Made by a program: the position numbers and the translations under genes. From Apodemus sylvaticus (Eukaryota; Chordata; Mammalia; Rodentia; Muridae): 64,000 bases of DNA. The stretch is from assembly GCF_947179515.1 (NCBI RefSeq), contig NC_067487.1:38082266-38146265 (forward strand). Reading direction: 5' to 3'. Of the stretch, positions 32,484 through 44,059 are shown piece by piece (position 1 is the stretch's first letter; each line of letters opens with the position of its first letter). The notes under the pieces were generated by a model. It was not told the origin of the DNA, searched no databases, and was given only the letters and a program-made list of their open reading frames with translations.

Positions 32484-32584
32484 AGTAGCAAAATTACAGT
32501 TATGACGTAGCAATGAAAATAATTTTATGATTGAGGGTCACCACAACATGAGGGTTGTGGCATTAGGAATGTTGAGAAACAGAG
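32484..32584 (+). mobile_element. URR1-like hAT element, right half
   Basis: AGTAGCAAAATTACAGTTATGACGTAGCAATGAAAATAATTTTATG...GGGTCACCACAACATGAGG...CATTAGGAATGTTGAGAAAC continues the left half and ends in the expected inverted-terminus motif. Confidence 0.75.
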
Positions 32585-32791
32585 ATCTAAATCTTAAAGG
32601 GGTTGCAATGGCCAGAGACCTTGAGTACAAGAGAATTAGGCAAAAGAAATGGGCTGCTATTCTCTTAGGCAGATAATCATGCAAGTGTTAGCTATTGTTA
32701 ACAGCTCTGCCATCAGGATTTAATATATGCTAAACAGAAACTCTCTTTTTAGTGTAATTCCTCTTTCCAGTCTTTCCTTTTCTGTTGTCAT

Positions 32792-32861
32792 AGTAATTCT
32801 ACTCTGATGACTTTTCTCCCCAAAAAGAATTTCAAATATTAGTCATCAGAGTAGAATTACT
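32792..32861. repeat. Perfect 21-bp inverted repeat
   Basis: Arms are 32792-32812 and 32841-32861 (arm 1 starts AGTAATTCTACTCTGATG), with a 28-base loop containing AAAAAGAATTTCAAATATT. All 21 positions pair. Confidence 0.95.
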
Positions 32862-34954
32862 TCCCTTTACCTTCCATTCTTATCTTCTGTGCTAAAGACA
32901 CATCATATAGCATTTCAAGTTTTCAGACTTCCTTCTACCCTGTGTTCTTGTTTCCCTTCCTATGGCTTCCAAACCTTCTGACCTCATGCCTGAGTTATTG
33001 CAGTAGCCTATTTACTAGAGTCTTATCATCATTCTTTATCAACTTAAAGAAGCATGCCCTTACATTAAACATCACAAAAAATTTTACAAAGACTTTACAA
33101 AAAATTTTAGAAAGGTTTAAAAAAGATCAGTAGTCCCTGACTAACTTTGAGATGACACAAGTTCTCTAAGTCCTTTGAGGCATTTCCTTCCATCCATAAA
33201 CTGGCGTGAGCATGGGTGTATAGAAACATCCATTCTCTCCACATGGTCTTGCCTTCTCCAAACACTTAAGACTCATGACACACTCTGACACCTGGTGTCA
33301 CTGGCATCTCCTAAAATGCAATTATCACTCAGGAGACAGTTCAAGTATGAGCCGTACTTTTTGAATCAAATCAGAGTATTCAAATGTGCTTGCAGGGTTG
33401 AGAGCTACTGTGTGATACATTCTCCACTGTTATTTCTGTGCCAAAGACCCCTGCTATCCTTCATCCCCGGATCCTATCATCTCTACCCTGTAGGTTTATT
33501 AATTCTGTCTCTCCCTGTCTGCTCCTTATTTGACCCTTCTCAAGTACTTTACAGTATTATCAGTTTGGATCCATTGTTCAGGGCAATAAGGAAGCCAAAT
33601 GGAACCTCTGATATACTTTAGAACAAAAACAACTAACATGAACCAGTCAAGAAAAACAGGTATTACAAAATTAGATCAGAGGAAAGGCAAATCTGCTCCT
33701 ACTGTGCATGCTAACAGTCATCAGAGACATGAATTCAGATTTCCAACCCGGCCCTCAGAACTCCTTTGCTCTATGAGATTGAAGAATTTTATTTCCACAG
33801 CCTCTTACACACTGGCAGAAAGGCAAACTTTTTGAGGCCTGGTGTTGATTCTATCCTCTGAGGCAACTACCACCACTTGGAGAGCTTCCCACTTTAGTGA
33901 GAGAGCATAAAATGCTGCACTGTCTTCTGGTCTTGGACTAAAGCAATTACTATAGATGTATTTTCTAAGCAAGTAAGTATTATCTGCCCTTAGACACAAA
34001 ATTTGGACTTAATCATTTTATCACATTATCCACTGAATATAGCAAGTAGAGTGTAATCATTGTTGCTGCCACTGAAGGACTTATCCTAACCTTGCAGATT
34101 TATTAATCTCACACAGATCCCTGGGAAGGTTTTTACTGTACCCAAACTTTACTCTCATATATTTTCAATTGGCATATACAACTGACAGGAGGGAAAGTGT
34201 TAAAGACCGACTAAGTAAGGGCTGCTGTGATCTGCCTGAACATTACTGTGCATGTCTTGCCCCCTGACCACAACAAAACCTTGCTGCCTGTATTCCGAAA
34301 GTAAGCCTGAGGGTGACTCCTTATCTGGCTATGAGCAGAAGAAACTTGGTGACAAATACTTTTTTTCCTAGCTTAACGATGTTGTCTCATAGATCATTAA
34401 CTTTAAGAAGCTAAAATGAAATTAATATGAAGAAGGGATCTTTTTGTTGGATGATAACTGTTTTCCTTGGGTTGATTATGGAAATGGTTGAGGTCTTCTT
34501 TGACAGGAAAATTGTATGACTTTTAAGCATTTCACAGCTGGCAAAACAGACAAGGCCTTCTCCCCTCCCTCACCTAACCACGAAACATAAAATATCAAAA
34601 TCATGTAGTATTGCACTGAACATTTCCTTGCAATTGACAAAGTTATAAGCTGAGGATATTTAAAATGTTGTGACCACATATTCAGAGCTTTGTCATTGAA
34701 TATGTTTTATGAAAAAGACAAAGTTATATATTATACCTCTGTATAGCTTCATGGACTCTTTCAAAGGCATCATCACATCCCCAAACATATTTAAGGCAAA
34801 GCAAGCTCCCTCATATAGCAAGTTATCAGAAACATCAATCATAATATTTCTTGCCCTAATTAATAATTTTCCAATTGGTGAACTTGTGGTAAGTGTCCTA
34901 ATGTATGTATTTTCTTCCTGCCTCTGATATTGTTCCTTTCTCAAAGAAAAATAA

Positions 34955-34955
34955 G

Positions 34956-34985
<30 letters not shown>
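34955..34985. repeat. (AAT)n microsatellite
   Basis: About 10 AAT units. Confidence 0.9.
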
Positions 34986-34986
<1 letters not shown>

Positions 34987-35085
34987 TTCCTTATATATCT
35001 ACACTATTGGATGACACCTTACTTTTTTGTTTGTTTAAATGTTATTGTTGATGATGATGTTGTTTTGGTTTGAGGGGTGTTTGGT

Positions 35086-35243
35086 GTTTTTTTTTTTACT
35101 TTTTTTTTCATGAGACATGCCTTTTCTGTGTAGTCCTGACTGTCCATGTCCTGGAACTTACTCTGTAGACCAGGCTGGCCTCGAACACCTGCTTCTGCTT
35201 CCCAAGCTCTGGAATTAAAAGCATGCACCATCACCATGCAGCA
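35086..35243 (-). mobile_element. B1 SINE, antisense
   Basis: A T-run followed by GAGACATGCCTTTTCTGTGTAGTCCTGACTGTCC, ACTCTGTAGACCAGGCTGGCCTCGAAC and GGAATTAAAAGCATGCACCA is the B1 consensus in reverse. Confidence 0.93.
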
Positions 35244-35289
35244 GATGCCACCTTTCTAAATGTGTATGGATTTTTTTTTTTTTTTTTGC

Positions 35290-37435
35290 TGTATCCTCTC
35301 TCTTCCTCTGGCACCCTGCCTACCCCCATTGTTCATGGACAATTTAAATGAGTCAGCAAGAGCTCTGGTGCACTTAAGGCAATTTGTGATCTAGTTTATA
35401 ACTTATGCATTAGAGCCTGGAGGAGCTTAAGTACTTAACTCCCACTTTATGATAAAAGAATGTGTAATGGCATCTCTCATCTTCCTCTGATTCAACTTGC
35501 TCAATCTAACACATTAAAAAAGTTCTCAACACTGATGCCACCAATACCTTAATCCCTAAGTGTAGAGCTTCCATCAAATATTTGTGGTTCTCCAAAGGGC
35601 CTTATTTCTAGTTCCAAGACAAAGTAGTTGTTTATAAGGAACTATACATAAGGGAAAAGGAGGAAACACAAAAGAAGACAAGACAGAACAGACTCATGGC
35701 TTTGGTCTTCTAGACTAATAGGCAACTATTTCCCAAATTTTCTATTTGTATCTTTGAGATTCTCACATCAAATACAAACTTTTCTCTATGGCATTTCACT
35801 GGGCATATTAACTACACGTAAGGGTACACCCCATGCCCAGCAGTAGCGGGCCAACACAAAATGAACTCAATAGTACTTTTGTAGACGTTTCATCTCATAT
35901 TGCTTTTTTAGACATGTCTGACTTATTGGTGTTTTGCTTTTATATTATGATTTCTGATTTTGGACCTTTATAGGTTTCATTTGTGTGTATGTGTATGTGT
36001 GCATGTTTCTTGTGATTCTTCTTTGGTTCTTTGTTTTTGTTGTTGTTGCTGTTTTTGTTTTTCTTTATTCTGTTTTGTTTGCCCATTTGTGTGTTTTCCC
36101 AAGAGAATAAGAAAGCACAGGGAACTGGAGGGGGTGGAAACCATTATCAACATATATTGTATGAAAAAAATCATTTTCAATTAAAAATAAATGTCTTTCC
36201 CTTCACTTATTTGTGGGGAAACTAAGGTCCAAAGAAGCTAAGCAATAAGTATATACGTCTGAAGAAGCCACACATTTTCAGAGCCAATAATAAACTCTTG
36301 GTGATCCATCGTACCCACCAGCCGAGGCAACCTTCACAGGCTAGATCTGCTATCAGTCAAGACCCATGAGTGCATCTCCCTTATTCCATGCACCTATGTG
36401 TGGGGATGTAATTTTTCAATTGCTGCAAGTTGCTCTGAGGATGCTGGGATCTTACCATGGCCATGCTTCAGGTGATGCGCAGTTTCCACGTTTAGTCACT
36501 CTTGTTAAGCAGTGAGCATCTAAGGAGTGTGGAGAAGAGTCCATTCTGTGCTAAAACAATTCCTTTCTAGGAAACTATAACCAATCCCACCTAGACATCT
36601 CTGTAGCCAGCTCAATTTTTGCACATCAGCCAAATATAACACTTGCTGTTCAAGATGTGGGGAGATGCCAGTTCTGGATTCATTGATGCTCAAGTGAAGA
36701 TCTTTGTCGAATTTGCTTTGGAGAAGATGTCTTAATTCTTGGATCAAGAGCTTCCTTTCTTATGGAATACTTCTTATCAGTGAGATGGCTCTGGGGCTTT
36801 GGTTTAATTGTTCAGCTGTGCAATGCAGAAGGGTGGAGAAGTGTGCGCCCAACTTCAGCTAACAATAAAAGAATCTGGTAAATTAATACCTGTGATGTTA
36901 ATGATGGGCACATAACCTTCTAAGCACTTTTCAACAGTTGCCTCATTTTATCCGGAAACGATACTAAAAGTAGGCATTAATGCAATACCACTTCACAGCC
37001 AAGAAACTGAGACACAAGCATATTCAGAAACTTGCACAGAGTTGTTACAGCAAACAAACGTAAGACCAGGATGGTATGCCCAGCAGCTGCGTCATTGTAT
37101 ACCTAACAAATGCAATTTGGAACAAACAAAAGCAAAACAAAACATAAAACATTTTTCGTTTGTTTCAAGTTGGAGAATTTTAGTGTCTGAGAAAATTCTT
37201 TGAACGACAAACTGAATAAGCAAAAACTGAGTTAACCATCTGATGATTTTTGTCATTTCACTCATGGCATTATTAAAACTGAAAAGATCCGGTTAAATGT
37301 AAGAGGAATGTTCCATACCACATAACCTCAATGATAAACTAATTCACCCTCTCACTATCACCTGCAAGGCTCTGGAACAATGCCGTGAGTTGGGTAAGGT
37401 CAGTTTGCCTTGTTAATGAGAACAAAAGCTAGATT
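35290..37435. other. Intergenic stretch, no gene seen
   Basis: Includes a T/G-rich low-complexity part (35.98-36.10 kb). No exon or named repeat. Confidence 0.4.
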
Positions 37436-37490
<55 letters not shown>

Positions 37491-37558
37491 AGGAAGGAAG
37501 GAAGGAAGGAAGGAAGGAAGGAAGGAAGGAAGGAAGGAAGGAAGGAAGGAAGGAAGGA

Positions 37559-37622
<64 letters not shown>
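37436..37622. repeat. Composite (GAAA)n-(GGAA)n-(GAAA)n purine tract
   Basis: About 187 bp with only purines on the plus strand. GAAA repeats flank a central GGAA block of about 70 bp, giving near mirror symmetry. Confidence 0.97.
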
Positions 37623-38400
37623 GGCAATGCATGCTGTATGTCAAATTGACAAGCTGACAATAAATACATGTTTTTAATTCTTCTAGAAATATTTAAACAA
37701 TCGGCATTCCAAGCATTAAGAATTATTTTTAATTTGAAAATGATAAGAAGTAAAAAAAAATCTCAATTTTTTTGTAATTTTATTATAATTGTGGCAATAT
37801 TGGTTTTCAGAATTTAATAAAATGAAATAAACACCTTACTAGATGCTTATCTTAATTAAATATTTTATTATGTTTTAAAAGATTATGAATTGGATACCAG
37901 GTAAATATTTCCTTTGTTACTAAATAACAGCCTCAACTACAGCTTCCTTTTGTTTAATGTTTACACTTTCTTTCCATGGTTGTTTTTCTTCCAAAAATAA
38001 TAGAGGAAGTACCATAAATCCCTTTGACTATAAATTGTAGACAGTTTCAAAACAAACCACGCAAACATGAGAAATGCAAGCCATTTGACAAGTTAATTCT
38101 CCGACGCTGCAAATGCATGGCTTCTCTGATGATGCACCATGCATTCACTGTGTGGCACAAAGCCACTTACACTTGAAATTGCCCATTTACTTTCCTTATC
38201 TAGTTTCTCATTTGCATAATGTGTTAGTAATCGCCCTCATTCTTCAGTGAGCTATCCCCAGTTAATTTCGGTCAGGTGTGTAGTCATTTACATCCTCAAC
38301 TCGTTTTTTTCCGCTGAATTCTGTCAGAATAATAAAAAGCCCGGTAAGAATTGCCTTCCTGTGGTCTGGGTTGTGGTGCCCACTCTCTGACGTTGAAGCT
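37623..38400. other. AT-rich intergenic stretch, no gene seen
   Basis: Very AT-rich at 37.66-37.88 kb. Nothing assigned. Confidence 0.4.
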
Positions 38401-38712
38401 GGAGTCCCAGCTTCACAATGTGACTGCCAGTAAAGAGGGACAAGGCTCTCACGGGAGCCAGCAAGGTGGCATGTGTTAGGGGGCAACTCTAACCCAGTCT
38501 GACTGGTATCCCGACAAGAGGCAGGTTCTCTGAGAACATAGAAGCATTTGATAAGGCAGAAAGCGCCTGCCCATCTGCATAGCACAGAGATGTGCCTGAG
38601 TCTTAACTTGCCAATACCCTTGCAGCTTCCACAGCTGTAAGAAAGTAAATTTATCTTGCTTAACCGCCTTGCGTGTGGTATGATATTTTGGCAGGACCAG
38701 CAGACCATGGAG
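38400..38712 (+). mobile_element. Probable old MaLR (MLT1-like) LTR
   Basis: The end CTTCCACAGCTGTAAGAAAGTAAATTTATC...GTGTGGTATGATATTTTGGCAG resembles the conserved 3' part of MLT1 LTRs. The 148-codon antisense frame across it is most likely chance. Confidence 0.45.
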
Positions 38713-38714
38713 AA

Positions 38715-39785
38715 CCTTACTCAGCTCCCCCACAGAGCCAATTCCATCAAGACACAGCTTGAGGATTCAGATGGCCTCTTCATTCTCATTTTTCACCTTT
38801 CTTTTCGTTCACAGTTCTCTTTCCTCCTCACCCATACCAAACATAAATGTAAGACTTCGTAAGACAAGAAAAGTAGATCAGTTAAGAAACACATGTTCAG
38901 ATCTTGATAGTTGGTTTATTTTTAGCAGGGAGAGGACAGGAAGTGGAAGATAATGAAGAAACCTTATGGAAATAGACTTCTGTGTTGCTCCTGACTTTGG
39001 TCCGAGAAGCTTCTTTTTGCAGTAGATATCGCTTAATTCAGAGACTCATAACTGGGCAAAGTGTCCAGTATACGTAACAATGAGGGTTCAGCTGGGCGTG
39101 GATCGTCTGCTGAATCAGCTTCCCACTAAGGAAGGATCAGGCAACATGGTCGGAGAAGGAGTGGAAAGAAAAGAACTCTGAAGTGCTGATTTCTAGACAC
39201 AACATGACGGATGCAGGCAGCACTTGTGGTGCCTGCGAAAAACCAAGCCAGTCGAAACTCCAGCCCTGGCATAGTTATTGACAGCTGGTTGGTGGCTGCT
39301 AAGCGAGGGAGTCACTCTCCTTTAGGACTTGGCCACGGGAAGGTTGTCATGCCCGGCTGAACAGCCCCACATTCCATGCTCAATGGACTCAGGAAATTAT
39401 TGATAACAACAACGAAAAGAGAGTATAAATTTGAAAAGAAATGGAATAGGGACATTATGGGAGCTTGTGGAAGAAGCAATAGATTGATAGGATCAAGATA
39501 CATTGACTAAATGTATGAAAATTTCAAAAAAATGAATAAAATATTTCAGAGGCAAAAAAAAGTCAATGGGGGTTCAGAGCAAATGTTTGCAGAGGGTGGA
39601 TGTGTTGCAAGCAGTAACTGTAGCAATGATTACACAAGTATTTGTCTTCAAGTTCACCGTATTGTTACCTTAAACGTGGACAGTTCTTTTATATGTCAGT
39701 CTAGCTTGGTACAATTGTTTTGATTTGTTTTGCTTAGCTCTGTGGCTTTGTTTTTGTTTGGTTGTCTGTCATGGTACGTGTACTC
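38715..39785. other. Intergenic stretch, no gene seen
   Basis: Unique-looking sequence of moderate GC at 39.0-39.4 kb. No gene supported. Confidence 0.4.
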
Positions 39786-39912
39786 TATATTTATTTATTA
39801 TTTTGTAATTTCATACATTTACACAATGTACTTAGATCATATACAACCCCTCCAATTCCTTCTCAGCATCTCCTTCACAGTCACAGTCTCTCATAACTCC
39901 CCATGACTATGA
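39786..39912 (-). mobile_element. Old L1 3'UTR-like fragment, antisense
   Basis: ATTTCATACATTTACACAATGTAC followed by CCCCTCC-type blocks resembles old L1 3' ends in antisense. Similar pieces occur at about 52.03-52.14 and 55.66-55.80 kb. Confidence 0.4.
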
Positions 39913-39913
39913 C

Positions 39914-40064
39914 TTTTTTGGTTGTTTTGAGAAAGGGTTTCTCTGTGTAGCCCTGGCTGTTCTAGAACTCACTCTGTAGACCTGGTTGGCCTCAAGCTAA
40001 GAGATCCGCCTGCCTCTGCCTTTTGAGTGCTGTGATTAAGGGCATGAACCACCATTGTCCAAGG
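39914..40064 (-). mobile_element. B1 SINE, antisense
   Basis: TTGAGAAAGGGTTTCTCTGTGTAGCCCTGGCTGTTCTAGAACTCACTCTGTAGACC and GATCCGCCTGCCTCTGCC form the reverse B1 consensus. Confidence 0.95.
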
Positions 40065-40123
40065 CTTTTTTTCTTTTCTTTTCTTTTTCTTTTTCTTTTT
40101 TCTTTTATCTTTTTATCTTTTTT
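40065..40123. repeat. (TTTTC)n pyrimidine repeat
   Basis: T-rich run with periodic C between the B1 and the following sequence. Confidence 0.85.
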
Positions 40124-40221
40124 AAGGATCCATTGAGTTGAACTAGTACTGTCCATATGTGTATTGATGTAAGGCCACCCACTGGAGAATGGGAAACCTA
40201 CCATAAGTCAGTTTTCTACAA

Positions 40222-40335
40222 GGATGGAGTTTACTTTTTCAAAATAGAGTCAGACTATGTAGCCTGGGTTATCCTCAAACTTGTGGTGTCTCTGAGCACA
40301 GGCATTACAGGAGCACACCACCATACCCAACACAC
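40222..40335 (-). mobile_element. B1-related (proto-B1) fragment, antisense
   Basis: GACTATGTAGCCTGGGTTATCCTCAAACTTG and GGCATTACAGGAGCACACCACCATACCCAAC fit an old B1/PB1 in reverse. Confidence 0.55.
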
Positions 40336-40486
40336 AATGCAATAGTTTTAAACAGGTAAAGAGATCTTTTCAGAAACATTTATGGGACTCTGTAGGCTGC
40401 CTCCTCACACTGTACAGATATCTCCCACCCTGACACAAAGTAGCTCCTTTTTGAAGCCAGGGACCTACTCCTGCCTTCCAGTTTGC

Positions 40487-40905
40487 TTCCTATTGCTGTG
40501 ATAAAGGCCCTAACTGAAAGCAACTTGGGAAGGAAAGAGTTTATTTGTCCAGCAAGTCCACATCCCAGTCCATCAATGAGGGAATTCTGGGCAGCAGCTC
40601 AAGGAGGAACCTAGAGTCAGAAACCGCAGCAGAGACCATGGGAGAATGCTAATTAACATGTCTTGCTGTTTTTCTACAACCCAGGCCCCATCCACTGTGG
40701 GCTCAGCACTCCCACATCATTCATTAATGAAGAAAAAGTACCATATATTTGCCTACAATCCAGTCTGTTAGAGACATCTTCCCAACTGAGGTGCTTCCCA
40801 GATGCTGCTAACAGCTGGAGCTGACAGAAAGGCAACCAGCACAATAACATTGGCATCTGCCAGCCAGAGAAGGACATCAGCCTTGACTGGTGACAGTTTT
40901 CCCTA
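40487..40905 (+). mobile_element. Unclassified rodent interspersed repeat (RMER1-like)
   Basis: CTATTGCTGTGATAAAGGCCC..., AACTTGGGAAGGAAAGAGTTTATTTG, CCATCCACTGTGGGCTCAGCACTCCCACATCATTCATTAATG. Opposite orientation to the copies at 4.7 and 43.3 kb. Family name uncertain. Confidence 0.55.
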
Positions 40906-40909
40906 ATGT

Positions 40910-41488
40910 CCCCATAAAGGCCTCACAGAATTGCTTAAACATTAGATAAGTACAATTCAGATTTATTTGTTCCTGACACAATGTGCCAATCCTTACAGTT
41001 GAAAATTAAACTATAGTATATTTCCCCTTCTGCTTCACAAAGCAATGGCCTGTTTCTCTGGTGGGTAATCAGAGGCCAAAGGGTGGGTAATTTGTCATAA
41101 AGGAGAATAGGAATATTGCCAAGAGTAACAAAGGAGCAATGATATGGTAGCTCTTGCTACACTGGTTTAATTAAGGTAGAGCTAATAAACTTCACCCCTG
41201 ATTCACAACAGTGTAAGGTCAAGCTCAGTCTTCTCCCTTCAAGGGGGCCAGTCAGATTTCAGAGAACCCGTGGGAAGCAACCGATACCACAACAATTGGT
41301 CAAGATCCAAATTCTTAGAAACTAAAAGACTAGTGTGTCCCAGTAAGCATTTGTGACATTTAATACAGTCACACTAATTAATGTAGGCCATACTAAAATA
41401 AGTCAGGACGAGCCTTACACAAAGATGGAGAGACATTAAGTAAATCAAGCTCTTTCTAAGAAGAAATAATTCATGGATTATATTTCAC
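40910..41488. other. Intergenic stretch, no gene seen
   Basis: Nothing assignable. Confidence 0.4.
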
Positions 41489-41489
41489 A

Positions 41490-41490
<1 letters not shown>

Positions 41491-41530
<40 letters not shown>
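41491..41530. repeat. (GT)n microsatellite
   Basis: About 38 bp of GT repeats. Confidence 0.95.
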
Positions 41531-41659
41531 GTGATATAGTTATACATGAAACTTTCTGTGACCACTCTTACAATCATATAATGCCTGGGTCTCTTGTTAG
41601 AGACAGTAAGGCGGAGAGAGATAATAGTACAAATAAATGGGTAAGAAATTTGTTCTAGC

Positions 41660-42245
41660 TTCATTCTGTTGCTGTGATAAAACACAACAAACCGCAGCAT
41701 TAAGGAAGAAGTGATTCAACTTACAATTCCAGGTTATATTTCAGAGGTTCTCTACCTATTGACCCTGACCCCCTTGGGGGTCACATATCAGATATCCCGT
41801 TTATCAGATACTTACATTTCTATTTATTACAGTAACAAAAATTATAGTTCTGAAATAGCAACAAAGTAATTTTATGGTTGGAGGGAATTGCCACAGCATG
41901 AGGGATAGTATTAACGGCATTCTGAAGATTGAGAGCCACTAGTCCATCACATCTAGGCATTTGGGACAGGAAAGTGAAATAGCTGGCCATGCTCAGAGTC
42001 AAGAGCAGAGGAGACAGTAAATGCCTGCAGGTCTGCGTGTGTTCAGTCTACTTTCTACACTTAAACAGTCTCAGATCCAAAGCTTAAGAAATGGTGCCAC
42101 CCACAGTGGGCTTAGTCTTCCCACACTAACTACTATATTCAAGAAAATCTCTCACAGGCATGCCCACAAGCCACTCTGATCTAGACAATCCTTGAGACTC
42201 TCTGTCCAGGTGTTTCTAGGTTGTGTTACCTCAACAGTAAAACTC
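41660..42245 (+). mobile_element. RMER1-like repeat split by a hAT element
   Basis: Starts TTCATTCTGTTGCTGTGATAAAACAC and resumes after 41942 (TCCATCACATCTAGGC...CCACCCACAGTGGGCTTAGTC...TGCCCACAAGCCACTCTGATC). The order matches the copy at 40.5 kb. Confidence 0.55.
41742..41942 (+). mobile_element. URR1-like hAT element
   Basis: CAGAGGTTCTCTACCTATTGACCC...CCCTTGGGGGTCACATATCAG...CAACAAAGTAATTTTATGG...ATTGAGAGCCACTAG. Inverted CAG...CTG-like ends of the Charlie type, nested in another repeat. Confidence 0.75.
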
Positions 42246-42654
42246 TCAAAGAGTCCATACAGCTTTCTCAATTGATAAATTTGTTTTATAACTTCAGTCT
42301 CACATATATAGAAAGGATGATTGTGGCTATATAAATAAAATGAATCAAAAGTTAGTACTTAAAATTTCAAATGCTATATAACAAAGATATTATATACTTT
42401 CTCAAGTGAAAGAAATGTCATGCTTCTTGATTTCAGTGCTAGTTATGAAGTCATGTTTCTCTCATAAGAATTCGTCAGGCAAAATTCTTATGTTGTATGA
42501 ATATTCCTGTAACTGAATGATCCTTCCAAAAATATAATTGATTTTTAAAACTATAACCTTGCTTTATGCTACAGTACAATATACTCCTGACACTTCTTGC
42601 ATTATTTCTTTTTACATTTTTATTCATTTATTTTGTGTTTTTTCTTATACATAT

Positions 42655-42722
42655 CATGTCACAAATGTGGAAGTTAGAGGACAACTTTTGGGATCCCAGG
42701 GATCAAACTCGGCTATCAGGCA
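42655..42722 (-). mobile_element. B3/B4-type SINE fragment, antisense
   Basis: TGGAAGTTAGAGGACAACTTTTGGGATCCCAGGGATCAAACTCGG is the antisense B-box region of tRNA-derived rodent SINEs. Confidence 0.6.
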
Positions 42723-42725
42723 TAT

Positions 42726-43110
42726 TAGTTACATTGCTGTTGCTGTGATAAAATACCCTGGCATAAAGCAAATTAGCAAAGAAAGGGTTTATTTTGGCTT
42801 CCAGTTCCAGAAGGAATATAGTCCATCAGAGCAGAGAAGGCATGACAGCAAGAGACCTGCAGTGAAGCTAACCTGGCAGACAAGAAGCCGACGGCTGACA
42901 TTTCATCCTCACTCAGGAAGTAGGCTGTCAGAACCGGAAGTAGGCTGTCAGAACCGGAAGTAGGGCCAGGCTATAAAACCACAAAGCCTGTCCTCGGGTA
43001 CCAAACCCATCTCCTAACCATTTCAAAACCTTCCCAAATAGTCCCACATGTTGGAGACCAAAAGCTCAAGTATATGTGGAGGTCAGTTTTTATTGAAACC
43101 ATAGCATCAC
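42726..43110 (+). mobile_element. Unclassified rodent interspersed repeat (RMER1-like)
   Basis: ATTGCTGTTGCTGTGATAAAATACCCTGGC...AAAGGGTTTATTTTGGCTTCCAGTTCC...AACCATAGCA. It contains a 20-bp unit repeated in tandem (42916-42963). Confidence 0.5.
42916..42963. repeat. 20-bp tandem repeat, 2.4 copies
   Basis: GGAAGTAGGCTGTCAGAACC at 42916 and 42936, plus a partial third copy at 42956. Confidence 0.95.
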
Positions 43111-43324
43111 GGTTGGCCGCAGGCATTTCACCCTCTTCCTGGCCGACTTCTTTCCTTTCAAACTGACCACTGAAGTGCTACTATCCAGGGATGTGCTGCT
43201 TTTTTGAGACTATAAACTGAATCAAAATTTTTGGAAAACTGTTTGTGAATTGATACTTGTTTAAAGCTCTTATAATACTCCTGCTGGTTTGGTAATTGCA
43301 TTTCTCAGAATCTGTCTCAAGGAG

Positions 43325-43735
43325 CTAGTGCTGGCTAGTCTTATGTCAACCTGACACACAACCTAGAAGCATCTGAAAGAAGGGAACTTTGATTGAGAGG
43401 ATGCCTCCATAAGACCTAGCTGTAAGGTATTTTATTAATTAGTTACACATGTGTAGACCCCAACCCATTGCGGGTGATGCCATCCCTGGGCTGGTGTCCT
43501 GGGTTCTACAAGAAACTGAGCAAGCCATGGGAACAAGACAGTAAGCAGCACCCCTCCATGGCCTCTACATCAACTCCTGCCTCCACGGTCCTGCCCTGTT
43601 TGAGTTCCTGTCCTGACTTCTTTCAATGATAAACAATAATATGAAAGTGTAAGCCAAATTAATCTTTTCCTCTCCAACTTGCATTTTGATCATGTTGTTT
43701 CATTACAGCAATAGAAACCTGAACTAAGTCAAAGC
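43325..43735 (-). mobile_element. Unclassified rodent interspersed repeat (RMER1-like), antisense
   Basis: GCTGGCTAGTCTTATGTCAACCTGACAC, GATGCCATCCCTGGGCTGGTGTCCTGGG, GAGTTCCTGTCCTGACTTC, ending in TTTCATTACAGCAATAGAAACC. It is the best preserved copy of this family in the window. Confidence 0.6.
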
Positions 43736-44059
43736 CTATCAAACAAAGATGGAAAGCTATATAAAGAATCACAGAAGCTCCATCCATAAAGTCTCATCAA
43801 CACTGTTGTGGATAGGGAAAGACCACAAGGCTTCAACTCCACACAACTACAGGAAGCTAAAGATTCCTGAGAGTGGGAGAATCCATCTTCCTGAGGGAAG
43901 ACTACACCAACTGGTTATCCAATACCACATGGCCAGCCCTGGAAACATACATACACATACATTATACAGACTGAGCAGGTTATGTTAAAAACACAAAGCA
44001 ATTGATGAAAAAAAAAAGGCTAGAAATTTGAAGAGAGAAAAGAGTATATATGTAGAGAG

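Larger units (their letters stand above)
32600..35080. other. Intergenic stretch with a perfect inverted repeat at 32.8 kb
   Basis: No gene is supported. It holds the 21-bp inverted repeat 32792-32861 (see findings) and an (ATA)n run at about 34955-34985. The rest is AT-rich, unique-looking DNA. Confidence 0.45.

Noticed and set aside
37400..37669. Lys-Glu-Arg and Phe-Leu-Ser frames
   Set aside because: Created by the GAAA/GGAA purine tract on both strands.
38262..38708. 148-codon antisense frame
   Set aside because: Overlaps a probable old MLT1-like LTR; no domain, no splice context, no homology I recognise.
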